Position numbers and translations under genes: made by a program. A stretch of DNA of 64,000 nt from Fodinibius sp. Rm-B-1B1-1 (lineage in GTDB: Bacteria > Bacteroidota > Rhodothermia > Balneolales > Balneolaceae): assembly GCF_038594945.1 (NCBI RefSeq), contig NZ_JBCFYD010000001.1:1302001-1366000 (forward strand), in the 5' to 3' direction. Position 1 is the first letter of the stretch. Each line of letters begins with the position of its first letter. A model generated the notes under the pieces. It was not told the DNA's origin and did no database searches. It worked only from the letters and a program-made list of their open reading frames with translations. Positions 44,600-52,313 of the stretch are shown in pieces.

Positions 44600-45490
44600 T
44601 TAAATTTGCTTAAACTCTTGATACCTCACATCCAAAAACTCCTGCTTCGGCCAAGCTTTCTTAGATTTGGGCAATATTAATTTCTGGTCTTGCAGTTCCT
44701 GAATACCGTGTTTCAGCATGGGCCCATCGTTTTCACGTAGTACATCTTCTTTCACTTTTATTTGGTAATCTGGCGAAATGCCGATGATGTGTTGGTCAAA
44801 AGCGGCGTGATGAATCTTGCATAAGGCCAAACCATTGTTAACCGAAGGAATCCCTTCCTCTTCTTTGTCGCCGATAATATGAGCGGCATCCAAAAGCTCT
44901 TCATGTTTTAACTGGCAAAAGGCACACTGCGATTGGTAGGCCGCCATAACCCGCTCTCTGAATCCACGCTGGTGGAGTCGTCTTTTTACGGTTGAGGTAA
45001 TGTAAGCCCGTCGGTATTTATTCTCTTCGTTGAGCTCGTTTTCTTCGTATTCAATTTCATACTGGTCGTCGGCCGCTACTTTAAAGGTCAGTGCATCGGG
45101 GTTGTCGCCAATTATATATACAGGCCATACGGCTAAGTATTTACTGGGCACAACGCCATGAAAGTAAATGAGTGGAATTTCTTCCTGCATACATTTTCGC
45201 AAGCCCACATTATCGCGGTGCATGGGGTCGGTACCACGATATTTATAAAGCAGGAAGTCATCTTCGTCAAAACTGTCTTTATAAGGGCCTTTGGGAGAGG
45301 TGGTTATGGTGAGCGGTAGATCCAGCTGCTTGGGTTTAAAAATTCCCTGTGGTGAAACTAATGGTATTCTTGTGTCTTTGAATTGGAACCCCTTAGCTAA
45401 TTTATCCCGATTTAATACGTCCCCGTGCTTTTCCACTTGGTCTGTTAGCCAGTTAAAAGCCGCCAACCGTACTTGCTTGTCCAGATCCAT
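44600..45490 (-). CDS. HNH endonuclease with an N-terminal recognition-like domain
   Basis: A 296-residue protein. The C-terminal part 'CAFCQLKHEELLDAAHIIGDKEEEGIPSVNNGLALCKIHHAAFDQH' is an HNH nuclease domain with the Cys/His metal cluster. The N-terminal ~150 residues ('LPLTITTSPKGPYKDSFDEDDFLLYKYRG') resemble the PUA/SRA-like modules that read modified bases in type IV restriction enzymes, but this is only a visual resemblance. It is divergent from another HNH gene. Confidence 0.78.
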   Translation of the reverse strand: MDLDKQVRLAAFNWLTDQVEKHGDVLNRDKLAKGFQFKDTRIPLVSPQGIFKPKQLDLPLTITTSPKGPYKDSFDEDDFLLYKYRGTDPMHRDNVGLRKCMQEEIPLIYFHGVVPSKYLAVWPVYIIGDNPDALTFKVAADDQYEIEYEENELNEENKYRRAYITSTVKRRLHQRGFRERVMAAYQSQCAFCQLKHEELLDAAHIIGDKEEEGIPSVNNGLALCKIHHAAFDQHIIGISPDYQIKVKEDVLRENDGPMLKHGIQELQDQKLILPKSKKAWPKQEFLDVRYQEFKQI

Positions 45491-45635
45491 TTTATAATTA
45501 ACCGTTTAAAGAATCATTGATTCATACCACAGGTATTATACCTTTATTAGTTCAGAAATTCAGGGTGTTTAACATTTGATCTTTGCGACCCACTTTGTAT
45601 ATATGCACCTGATATGATGAAAAGACAAATTCGTA

Positions 45636-46523
45636 ATGACCGAGCAAGAAATCCTAAATCATTTTCAATCGCTCACCGTCTGGAAAAGCGGTGACCGCCG
45701 GGCGCCCCACAAGCCCTTACTGGTGCTGTTAGCGATTGGATATTTGCAGAATGAGGATAAGCGACTGTTGCCGTATAAAGAGGTCGATCCCAAGCTCGAA
45801 GAATTGCTTACAGAATTCGGCACGCCGCGTAATTCTTCGGGTACGCAGTATCCATTTTGGAGGTTACGCAAAGATGATATCTGGGAAGTAGAGCGGGAAG
45901 ATGAGTTATTGGTTAATGCCAGCGGAGATGTGAGGAAAACTGATTTACGGAATAAAGATATCCGGGCCGGATTCAAGCCGGAGGTGTATGAGTTTCTGAA
46001 AGAGCATCCGTCCGCAGTTAACAAGATCTGTTCGCAACTGCTTGATGCCCATTTTCCCGATACCATTCACGAAGATATTATCCATGAAACCGGACTAACA
46101 CTCGGCGAGCAGGTGGTCAGCCGAAAGGAGCGCGATCCGCAGTTCAGGCACAATGTACTGCAGGCCTACCAGTATCGCTGCGCGGTCTGTGATTTCGACG
46201 TGCGGATGGGAGCGAAAACGCTCTGTATCGAGGCCGCACATATCAAATGGCACAGTGCCGGCGGACCGGATGAAGTGAATAACGGGATTGCCCTTTGCAC
46301 CCTCCATCATAAACTGTTCGACCTGGGCGCCTTCACCCTTGACGAAGACCGGCAGTTCCTCGTATCAGAAAAGGTGGTGGGTACCGACGGTTTTGACCTG
46401 TGGCTGGGGCGATTTCATGGTGATCAGATCAGTAAACCGGTGCGGGCCGTATATGAGCCGAGCGTGGATTACATTGTCTGGAATCACGAGCAGGTGTTTA
46501 AGAGTCCGGGGCGGGTGTGTTAA
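45636..46523 (+). CDS. HNH restriction endonuclease, phosphorothioate-binding type
   Basis: A 295-residue protein. The N-terminal ~150 residues ('LTVWKSGDRRAPHKPLLVLLAIGYL', 'YPFWRLRKDDIWEVE') match the sulfur-binding-domain type of McrA-like type IV enzymes that recognise phosphorothioate DNA. The C-terminal 'CAVCDFDVRMGAKTLCIEAAHIKWH...EVNNGIALCTLHHKLFD' is HNH. It cuts modified DNA, presumably of invaders (established for ScoMcrA-type proteins; inference here). The stop TAA is also the first base of a repeat element (copy B). Confidence 0.8.
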   Translation: MTEQEILNHFQSLTVWKSGDRRAPHKPLLVLLAIGYLQNEDKRLLPYKEVDPKLEELLTEFGTPRNSSGTQYPFWRLRKDDIWEVEREDELLVNASGDVRKTDLRNKDIRAGFKPEVYEFLKEHPSAVNKICSQLLDAHFPDTIHEDIIHETGLTLGEQVVSRKERDPQFRHNVLQAYQYRCAVCDFDVRMGAKTLCIEAAHIKWHSAGGPDEVNNGIALCTLHHKLFDLGAFTLDEDRQFLVSEKVVGTDGFDLWLGRFHGDQISKPVRAVYEPSVDYIVWNHEQVFKSPGRVC

Positions 46524-46635
46524 CCCCATCTTATTCTTCCCCTCCAAAGCAGGGGAAGAGACTCGTTGATCAGGAATTTGAATCTATGAAAGGAGTCCCT
46601 CTCCCTAACCATTAGGGAGAGGACAGGAGAGGGTT
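46521..46635. repeat. GGGAGAG-family repeat, copy B
   Basis: From 46524 to 46632 it is identical to copy D (47260-47369), about 110 bp. It starts at the stop codon of the HNH gene. It has hairpins CTTCCCCT-N7-AGGGGAAG and CTCTCCCTAA-CCA-TTAGGGAGAG. Confidence 0.75.
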
Positions 46636-46659
46636 CGAAGTAGCCGGAAAACAGCCAGA

Positions 46660-47034
46660 TCAAAGTTCCTCTAACCGCTGGATTATTTTCTCCTTCACAA
46701 GATCAATATTTTGCAGCTCTTGGTTTTGAATACGTAGAACTTCTATTCCCAATGCCGAAATTACCTTATCGCGGTTGCGGTCATATTGCTGCTGGTATTT
46801 GTGATACGCTCCGTCAACTTCTACAACCAATTGCTTTTCGGCGCAATAAAAATCAGCGATGAAGAAATCTTTGCGGTAATTACGTTGATCATAAATAATT
46901 GGGTTCTGTCGAAGAAAGCGGTATCCGTTAAGGCGGCGTTTCCGTAAGTGTTTCCAGAGAGTGCGTTCGGCCCGGGTGGGATTGTTGCGAAGTTCCCGGG
47001 CAAGCTCGGTGATGGATTTATTAGAATTGTTCAT
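46660..47034 (-). CDS. DUF559 / VSR-like endonuclease domain protein
   Basis: A 124-residue protein of the DUF559 type, an endonuclease fold related to very-short-patch repair proteins and common next to genome repeats. 'AERTLWKHLRKRRLNGYRFLRQNPI' and 'FFIADFYCAEKQLVVEVDGAYHKYQQQYDRNRD' are the family motifs, with Asp/Glu of the active centre. It is bracketed by copies B and D of the same repeat, which suggests that it moved or was duplicated with it. Confidence 0.85.
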   Translation of the reverse strand: MNNSNKSITELARELRNNPTRAERTLWKHLRKRRLNGYRFLRQNPIIYDQRNYRKDFFIADFYCAEKQLVVEVDGAYHKYQQQYDRNRDKVISALGIEVLRIQNQELQNIDLVKEKIIQRLEEL

Positions 47035-47109
47035 AACTATATGCTCTTGATGATTTTTCCCAAGCTAATAAATCAAGAGAAATAAATTAACCCTATTTCT
47101 TTACTTGGC

Positions 47110-47223
47110 TGACCCTCTTTTGTTTTCTCCCTACTATGCAGGGAGAAAGATTCGTTGATTGGGTTAGGAAAGTTATCAAAGAGTCCCTCTCCCTAATTTT
47201 AGGCAGAGGTCAAGAGTGGGTTA
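47110..47223. repeat. GGGAGAG-family repeat, copy C (degenerate right end)
   Basis: Starts TGACCCTCT at 47110. Its middle, with GTTGATTGGGTTAGGAAAGTTATCAAAGAGT-like text, is shared with copy F rather than with B and D. The right end reads AAGAGTGGGTT instead of AGAGGGTCA, so the terminal pairing is decayed. Confidence 0.6.
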
Positions 47224-47256
47224 GAATAACGAAGTACACATCAGTTCTTTAATTTT

Positions 47257-47372
47257 TGACCCCATCTTATTCTTCCCCTCCAAAGCAGGGGAAGAGACTC
47301 GTTGATCAGGAATTTGAATCTATGAAAGGAGTCCCTCTCCCTAACCATTAGGGAGAGGACAGGAGAGGGTCA
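47257..47372. repeat. GGGAGAG-family repeat, copy D
   Basis: Its inner part is identical to copy B. It ends AGAGGGTCA at 47372. Together B and D form direct repeats around the DUF559 gene. Confidence 0.75.
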
Positions 47373-47466
47373 AAAAACAGGGAATGGCCAGGGCCAGAAC
47401 CTGTTGCTGATATTTAATGATCTCCATATTGATGTAGTGGGTTCCTTTTTTTATTCAAAATAGGCT

Positions 47467-47492
47467 TAAGAAAAATAGCCATATTACGATAA
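47467..47492 (+). promoter_or_regulatory. sigma-28-like promoter of the PAS gene
   Basis: TAAGAA at 47467-47472, 12 nt, then TACGATAA at 47485-47492, 41 bp before the ATG. Three other chemotaxis-region promoters have the same 6-12-8 layout (TAAGA..-N12-.ACGATAA), which resembles the FliA consensus TAAA...GCCGATAA. Confidence 0.55.
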
Positions 47493-47532
47493 TAGGGGAG
47501 CATAGGAGTGAGATTTGAATGACAGATGACGC

Positions 47533-48915
47533 ATGGCTACTAAGAAAAAGATTAAAGATTTTACCTACCCTACCCCCACAAATCAAAAAAGTCCGTTCCG
47601 ATATGATGAACTCTTCTTTTCGGTAACGGATCCTAAATCCAATATAACCTTTGCAAATGAGGTTTTTGTTCGGGTCAGCAAGTATAACAACGATGAAATT
47701 ATCGGTCAGCTGCATAAGCTTATACGTCACCCTGATATGCCCCGGGCGGTTTTTAAGATTTTTTGGGACTATCTGAAAGCCGATAAGCCTGTGGCAGCTT
47801 ATGTTAAAAACCTGGCCAAAGATGGCTCTTATTATTGGGTAATGGCGTTGGCATTTCCCTGTGAAGGGGGATATCTGTCCATCCGGTTAAAGCCTGGCGG
47901 ACCATTTTTTGAAAAGATTAAAAGCTATTACGCAAAGACGCTTGCCTTCGAAAAGAAGAAAGAGTCCGAAGTTGGCAAAAGGAAGGCTATGGAGGCGTCG
48001 CAGGAGTATCTCATGGACCTGTTGCGTGAGGAGGGGTTTGAGAACTATGAGGAATTTATGTGGAATGCTTTGCAGGTTGAGATGCATCATCGGGAGAACA
48101 CGGTGGGATCTTCTATTGAGCAGATTAATGATGGAGATGCAGATAATATTCCCCCGTCTTTACTAAAGTTGGAACCAATTTTGCGCGATCTGGTAATTTC
48201 CCTGAAAAAATTGAAGCAGATTCATGAGGGATTGGTCGAGCATTCCAATTATATCTTAAAGCTGGCGCGATCAATTCTGTTTATGTCGCTGAATGCCCAG
48301 GTGGGGTCGGCAAAACTGGATCAGGACGATGTTGCTCTCTCCGTTATTGCCGAAAGTATTGGCGATCAGTCAAAGGATGGAGAGGAAAAACTGATCACAA
48401 TGAAAGGTAATATTCATAACCTGAGTGATCTCATTGGGAAATTGAATTTCAATATTGTGTCGTCGAAACTTCAGGTGGAGATGACGATTGAGTTTTTAAA
48501 GGAGATTGATGAGGGACGGTATAAGGATAAGAATATGGAGATATCGTCCGACGAAGTACTTGATATATTGTATGATGCGTTTGTGCCACGCCTTGATACA
48601 GTGGCCGAGCATTTGGGACAATTGCCGGAATATTTAAATAATCTTACCAAGGATCTTGAAAATATAGATCGGTTTTTGGTAGCCCTGCGGTTGATTCATA
48701 CCAGTGGTAAAATTGAAGTGGCTCGGCTTAATGATAAAACGGGGTCTTTCACGAATACTTTTAAGGAGTTAATAAAAGAGGTGGAAACGGCGCAGGGGCA
48801 TCTTGATCAATTGTCAAGCTTGGTCCAGAAAAATAGATCGACTGGTGCTATGTGCAAGAGAATGCAGAAAAAGATTGATAAGCTTATCCAACGGGTAAAT
48901 GGCGAATCCGCTTAG
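47533..48915 (+). CDS. PAS-domain protein, degenerate methyl-accepting-like
   Basis: A 460-residue cytosolic protein. Residues about 20-120 are a PAS domain of the Aer kind ('SVTDPKSNITFANEVFVRVSKYNNDEIIGQLHKLIRHPDMP...KDGSYYWVMAL'), typical for flavin-based redox or oxygen sensing. The C-terminal half is long helices; 'ILFMSLNAQVGSAKLDQDDVALSVIAESIGDQS' echoes the hairpin tip of chemoreceptors ('LLALNAAIEAARAGE...VVA.EI'), but is strongly degenerate. No membrane helix or HAMP. It likely signals to CheA/CheW through this tip (inference). A sigma-28-like promoter precedes it. Confidence 0.75.
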   Translation: MATKKKIKDFTYPTPTNQKSPFRYDELFFSVTDPKSNITFANEVFVRVSKYNNDEIIGQLHKLIRHPDMPRAVFKIFWDYLKADKPVAAYVKNLAKDGSYYWVMALAFPCEGGYLSIRLKPGGPFFEKIKSYYAKTLAFEKKKESEVGKRKAMEASQEYLMDLLREEGFENYEEFMWNALQVEMHHRENTVGSSIEQINDGDADNIPPSLLKLEPILRDLVISLKKLKQIHEGLVEHSNYILKLARSILFMSLNAQVGSAKLDQDDVALSVIAESIGDQSKDGEEKLITMKGNIHNLSDLIGKLNFNIVSSKLQVEMTIEFLKEIDEGRYKDKNMEISSDEVLDILYDAFVPRLDTVAEHLGQLPEYLNNLTKDLENIDRFLVALRLIHTSGKIEVARLNDKTGSFTNTFKELIKEVETAQGHLDQLSSLVQKNRSTGAMCKRMQKKIDKLIQRVNGESA

Positions 48916-49293
48916 GGTTGACCCTCTTTTCTACTATACGAATGTTTCGCAGAACAGCTTTGATTTCTTCTACCAATTAAGGGGACCCAGTTTTGCCCAT
49001 TTACTACTGCGTTAAAATCTTGTAGCATGCGTTTGTTCTTCCCCTAAAAGTTGACCCTGTTTTGGTTTCTCCCTACCTACTAAGCAGGGAGAAAGACTCG
49101 TTGATCAAGGATTAAAATTTATGAAAGGAGTCCCTTTCCCTAATCATTAGGGAGAGGACAGGAGAGGGTCAGAATAGAGGGTATATAAAAATGGAAATTG
49201 TAATAAAAGAGTCTGCCTCTCTAAAACGTTAGGGCGGAAACAAGGTCGCCGACGCTTCATAGTTTTAGCGACGTAGCGGTGGGTCAGAAGACA
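48916..49293. other. 378-bp intergenic region containing repeat copy E
   Basis: No supported gene. The GGGAGAG-family copy E (about 49038-49286) fills most of it, including a ~115-bp right part also seen after copy A. Confidence 0.6.
49038..49286. repeat. GGGAGAG-family repeat, copy E (long)
   Basis: TGACCCTG at 49052 and AGAGGGTCA ending at 49171, then the same right flank as copy A (GGTATATAAAAATGGAAATT and GACGTAGCGGTGGG). The first hairpin has arms TTCTCCCT/AGGGAGAA; the second is partly uncompensated (CTTTCCCTAA/TTAGGGAGAG). Confidence 0.65.
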
Positions 49294-50061
49294 CTACTCC
49301 TTAATCCCCAAAAGCTCTTTTATCCGTTTATCCAGCCGGTGACGGTGAGAACCCGCCCAATAGATCTTTTTGCAATTTGCACACTGCGAAAATGTATCAA
49401 AATGTTGCTTTGTGAGTGGTTCAAGGTGATCTATGATTTCTTCTTTGGATACGCGCTGTAGCTTTGTATTACAATTGGGACAGCGGGAAAAAGGGGTAAC
49501 GCTATTAGAAAGATTATATCTGCGGACTACTTCTTGTAATTGTTGAACAGGATCGTCCGATCGCGGGAGGTAGCCGTGGTTGATTATTTTGTGCATCAGC
49601 AGTTTTCGGTCGCGGCTTAGCAGGGCACGTTTTTCTTCCAGCATTTGGCCGATGATTTCCCGGTCTGATTGCCCTTTACTGTAAGCGGTATCGAAGCCGG
49701 CCATCCGGAGGTAGCGGGCCAGCTTGCCCAGGTTGGTATCGGCTAAAAAACGGTTGTGGGACAGGGTTGGCTGTTGGAGTCGCTCATTTGTGGGGATTTG
49801 AATATGATTAAAGAAGGGATAGATGCTAAGCTGCTGATCTTCGTGAACCAGATAGGAGAAATCTACGGGGTGATTGTTGGCCAAGATCAGATCCACTTCG
49901 GTGTGGGGCACGCCGCATCCTTCAATAAGGTCTTTGGCGGAGGTGGGGCCGGGCAGGTTTCGGTGTACCGCCGGGCCGGAGAACGTGCTAAACAGCACGT
50001 CATTTAAATCCCCATAAAAACGAAGCGTTGCCCTGATCATGCGATATCTTTTTAATGACAT
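49294..50061 (-). CDS. Mut7-C RNase and ubiquitin-like domain protein
   Basis: A 255-residue two-domain protein. The first ~95 residues ('RATLRFYGDLNDVLF...HTEVDLILANNHPVDF') are the ubiquitin-like fold of Mut7-C proteins. The second ('RFLADTNLGKLARYLRMAGFDTAY', 'ALLSRDRKLL', 'CPNCNTKL...CANCKKIYWAGSH') is the Mut7-C PIN-related RNase with a zinc ribbon. An internal Met at 50040 (MIRATLRFYGD) may be the real start. Confidence 0.88.
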   Translation of the reverse strand: MSLKRYRMIRATLRFYGDLNDVLFSTFSGPAVHRNLPGPTSAKDLIEGCGVPHTEVDLILANNHPVDFSYLVHEDQQLSIYPFFNHIQIPTNERLQQPTLSHNRFLADTNLGKLARYLRMAGFDTAYSKGQSDREIIGQMLEEKRALLSRDRKLLMHKIINHGYLPRSDDPVQQLQEVVRRYNLSNSVTPFSRCPNCNTKLQRVSKEEIIDHLEPLTKQHFDTFSQCANCKKIYWAGSHRHRLDKRIKELLGIKE

Positions 50062-50184
50062 TTATTGGGTAAGATATTGATATGGGGCATTGAAGTTCAA
50101 TTGTTGGGTGACTTTATTACTACTGTGTTATCTTATGCGCTAAAGCTTGGAAAATTAAGAAAACTTGGTAGTGCAAGCTTGTTT

Positions 50185-50361
50185 TTTCCCTCCGGGGCAG
50201 GGAAAGAGACTCGGTGTTGACCCCATCTTATTCTTCCCCTACAAGTTGACCCTCTTTTGTTTTCTCCCTACTAAGCAGGGAGAAAGACTCGTTGATTGGG
50301 TTAGGAAAGTTATCAAAGAGTTCCTCTCCCTAACTATTAGGGAGAGGACAGGAGAGGGTCA
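50185..50361. repeat. GGGAGAG-family repeat, copy F (with an extra hairpin)
   Basis: TGACCCTCT at 50247 and AGAGGGTCA ending at 50361 are the inverted ends. Before them is an additional hairpin TTTCCCT-N7-AGGGAAA around 50186-50206, a third variant of the same arm. Confidence 0.65.
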
Positions 50362-50435
50362 GAATAAAGGAAAGATTAGGTGTGGGGTAGAAGTTGCGAA
50401 AACCCAAGAATGGGTCGGCAGAGAAGCACCAGCCT

Positions 50436-50482
50436 TAGAGTTCCTTTCCCTGGTTGTTAGGGAAAGGACAGGAATGGGTCAG
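50436..50482. repeat. GGGAGAG-family repeat, fragment G
   Basis: Only the second hairpin and right end are present: CCTTTCCCT...AGGGAAAGG, then GGAATGGGTCA. The hairpin pairs CTTTCCCT with AGGGAAAG, a compensating change relative to CTCTCCCT/AGGGAGAG in other copies. Confidence 0.55.
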
Positions 50483-50619
50483 AAGTAGGTAAGCCGGGAG
50501 CGAAAAGGGGGCATTAAAGCACCATTATGGGTAAGAGATTCCCATTGGTAAAAATGCTTTTTTTGTAATATGATAACTGCATCAGTTAATCACAGTAATG
50601 GCAATAGTTATTTTACGGT

Positions 50620-51132
50620 ATGAAAGAGCATAAAGGAATGCGTCCGCAGGATATCGTAATTCTGTTAAAGATTATTTCGTTGGGGGATGAGGATTGGTAT
50701 CTGAAAGATGTGGCGGCGCAGTTAAATATCAGTAATTCGGAGGTAAGTGAATCGGTTAATCGATCGGTGATTGGGGGACTTATTAAAGATGATAAGCGGT
50801 CGGTACAAAAAGAGAATTTGCTGGAGTTTTTAGTGTATGGGGTAAAGCATGTTTTTCCAGCACTCGAAGGGCGATTGGTGCGTGGAATGCCAACGGCATT
50901 TTCGGCTTCGGTATTAAGTGAAGAGTTTGTGGTTGAGGATCCGTATATCTGGCCGGCGAAAGGGTATAATACCAAAGGGATTTCTATAGACCCTTTATAT
51001 CATACGGTGCCGGAGGCGTGTAAAGAAGATGAGCAGCTTTATGAGTTATTAGCATTAACTGATGCCCTGCGAATGGGAGCGAAAAGCAAAGTCATTGTGA
51101 ATTTGCTGTCCCAGAAAATGGGCATCAGCTAA
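50620..51132 (+). CDS. winged-helix DNA-binding protein, unknown function
   Basis: A 170-residue protein. The N-terminal ~70 residues 'DIVILLKIISLGDEDWYLKDVAAQLNISNSEVSESVNRSVIGGLI' form a MarR-like winged helix. The rest is unrecognised. It is convergent with the porin gene, with only 16 bp between stops. Target unknown. Confidence 0.6.
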   Translation: MKEHKGMRPQDIVILLKIISLGDEDWYLKDVAAQLNISNSEVSESVNRSVIGGLIKDDKRSVQKENLLEFLVYGVKHVFPALEGRLVRGMPTAFSASVLSEEFVVEDPYIWPAKGYNTKGISIDPLYHTVPEACKEDEQLYELLALTDALRMGAKSKVIVNLLSQKMGIS

Positions 51133-51148
51133 GCTAATTGACTATGGA

Positions 51149-52180
51149 TTAAAATCCTACCTGAAGGATGGCAAAGAAGTTTGATTGTTCAAAACCATCA
51201 TTGGTTGGGAATGAATACGTAAGTTTCAGTTTGGTAAATTGGTTGGGACTGTGGTTGAAACCAACAAGAATCTGCTCGGTATCTTGTGCTAAATTATCTC
51301 CTTCAAAAGCATCCCATCGAGCCAAAAGACGACTGCTGTCTGTAACGAAATATCCAGCCGTAACATAATAGCCGTATGGATTACTGTCAGGTCCTATATC
51401 CGGGTTTCTCCAAGCGTTAATAAACTCTCCGTCCAGCAATAATTTACCCTGGGTGGTACTGGCGTAGGTAGTTAAGAGGGTTTGTTGCCCCACATAACCG
51501 GTTGAAAGGTTTCCACTGCCCGGTACATCTTTGGTCTCGTTAGCAACACTTACGCCAAGTTTTGTTTGGTTGTCGCCATTGCCCAGATAGCTTTCGACCC
51601 GACCGATATAGAGGAATTTATTGTCATCATTACTGTTACCATTGTACCCATTGCCGTTAAAAACACCGCCGGTAAACCGGAATGTTTTTTCCGAAGTATA
51701 GGTATCGAGCTGCAACCCTAACTGGCGTTTGGGGCCAAGTTGGTTAACAACAGTAGATCGACCTGCAAAAAGTACTGAGCCGGCTCCTGTTAAATATTCA
51801 TGCGAAAAGGGAGACTTAAATAATCCCGCTTTCAGCTCCACCTGTGAAGATGGCTTGTAATAGGCATTAGCATCTAATACGGATGGACTTTTAAGCATAG
51901 TGGCTTGAAGCTTATAGCCGAACTTGCCATCAAAAGTACCGCCCATCTTAAATCGTCCTTTAGAAGCATGAAAACCATTCCCGGCATTTCTTTCCGCGTG
52001 GAAGTCTGCCTGTCCTTGAAGCAAAATTCCAAAAGAAAAGTAATCGTTCTTTAAATGTTCTTGAAGGTTTTCGACTTGCTGTTCAAAATCTGTTGACTGC
52101 TGAGCAAATGCCCCTGTGCTAACACAAAATAGCGCCGCTAATAGGCATACGGCAGTTTTTAATTTTCTCGTATATATCAT
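51149..52180 (-). CDS. phosphate-selective porin O/P-like outer membrane protein
   Basis: A 343-residue protein with a signal peptide ('VSTGAFAQQS') and a beta-barrel-like pattern of alternating residues ending in an aromatic F. 'GRFKMGGTFDGKFGYKLQATM' and 'GAGSVLFAGRSTVVNQLGPKRQLGLQLD' fit the OprP/OprO-type porin family. It has an exact sigma-28-like promoter pattern upstream, which is unusual for a porin and suggests it is expressed with motility/chemotaxis genes. Confidence 0.75.
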   Translation of the reverse strand: MIYTRKLKTAVCLLAALFCVSTGAFAQQSTDFEQQVENLQEHLKNDYFSFGILLQGQADFHAERNAGNGFHASKGRFKMGGTFDGKFGYKLQATMLKSPSVLDANAYYKPSSQVELKAGLFKSPFSHEYLTGAGSVLFAGRSTVVNQLGPKRQLGLQLDTYTSEKTFRFTGGVFNGNGYNGNSNDDNKFLYIGRVESYLGNGDNQTKLGVSVANETKDVPGSGNLSTGYVGQQTLLTTYASTTQGKLLLDGEFINAWRNPDIGPDSNPYGYYVTAGYFVTDSSRLLARWDAFEGDNLAQDTEQILVGFNHSPNQFTKLKLTYSFPTNDGFEQSNFFAILQVGF

Positions 52181-52228
52181 TATAGACCCCGATAGTTTAT
52201 TGAAATATAGTTTCTACTCCTATGGAAC

Positions 52229-52254
52229 TTATCGTGGGTGACAGGATAATCTTA
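52229..52254 (-). promoter_or_regulatory. sigma-28-like promoter of the porin gene
   Basis: On the minus strand: TAAGAT (52254-52249), 12 nt, CACGATAA (52236-52229), 49 bp before the porin ATG. Same layout as the promoters at 47467, 55719 and 63144. Confidence 0.55.
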
Positions 52255-52313
52255 AATCAGCAATACCTAAAATGGACTGGCAATAGAGATATTAGATGGA
52301 GAGAGGAGAAGGG

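Larger units (their letters stand above)
47035..47532. other. 498-bp intergenic region: repeats C and D, then promoter
   Basis: No supported gene. It contains GGGAGAG-family copies C (47110-47223) and D (47257-47372), an AT-rich leader, and the sigma-28-like promoter before the PAS gene at 47467-47492. Confidence 0.6.
50062..50619. other. 558-bp intergenic region containing repeats F and G
   Basis: No supported gene. It holds a ~60-bp piece similar to one at about 37480-37540, GGGAGAG-family copy F (50185-50361), and a fragment G (50436-50482). The last ~130 bp is the probable promoter of the HTH gene. Confidence 0.6.

Noticed and set aside
37861-50482. CRISPR array made of the repeated intergenic blocks
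   Set aside because: Copies are far apart, differ in length, have internal hairpins and no uniform spacers, and no cas genes are present.
50549-50576. Sigma-28-like promoter before the winged-helix gene
   Set aside because: TAAAAA and TATGATAA are present but spaced 14 nt apart and lack the CGATAA core.
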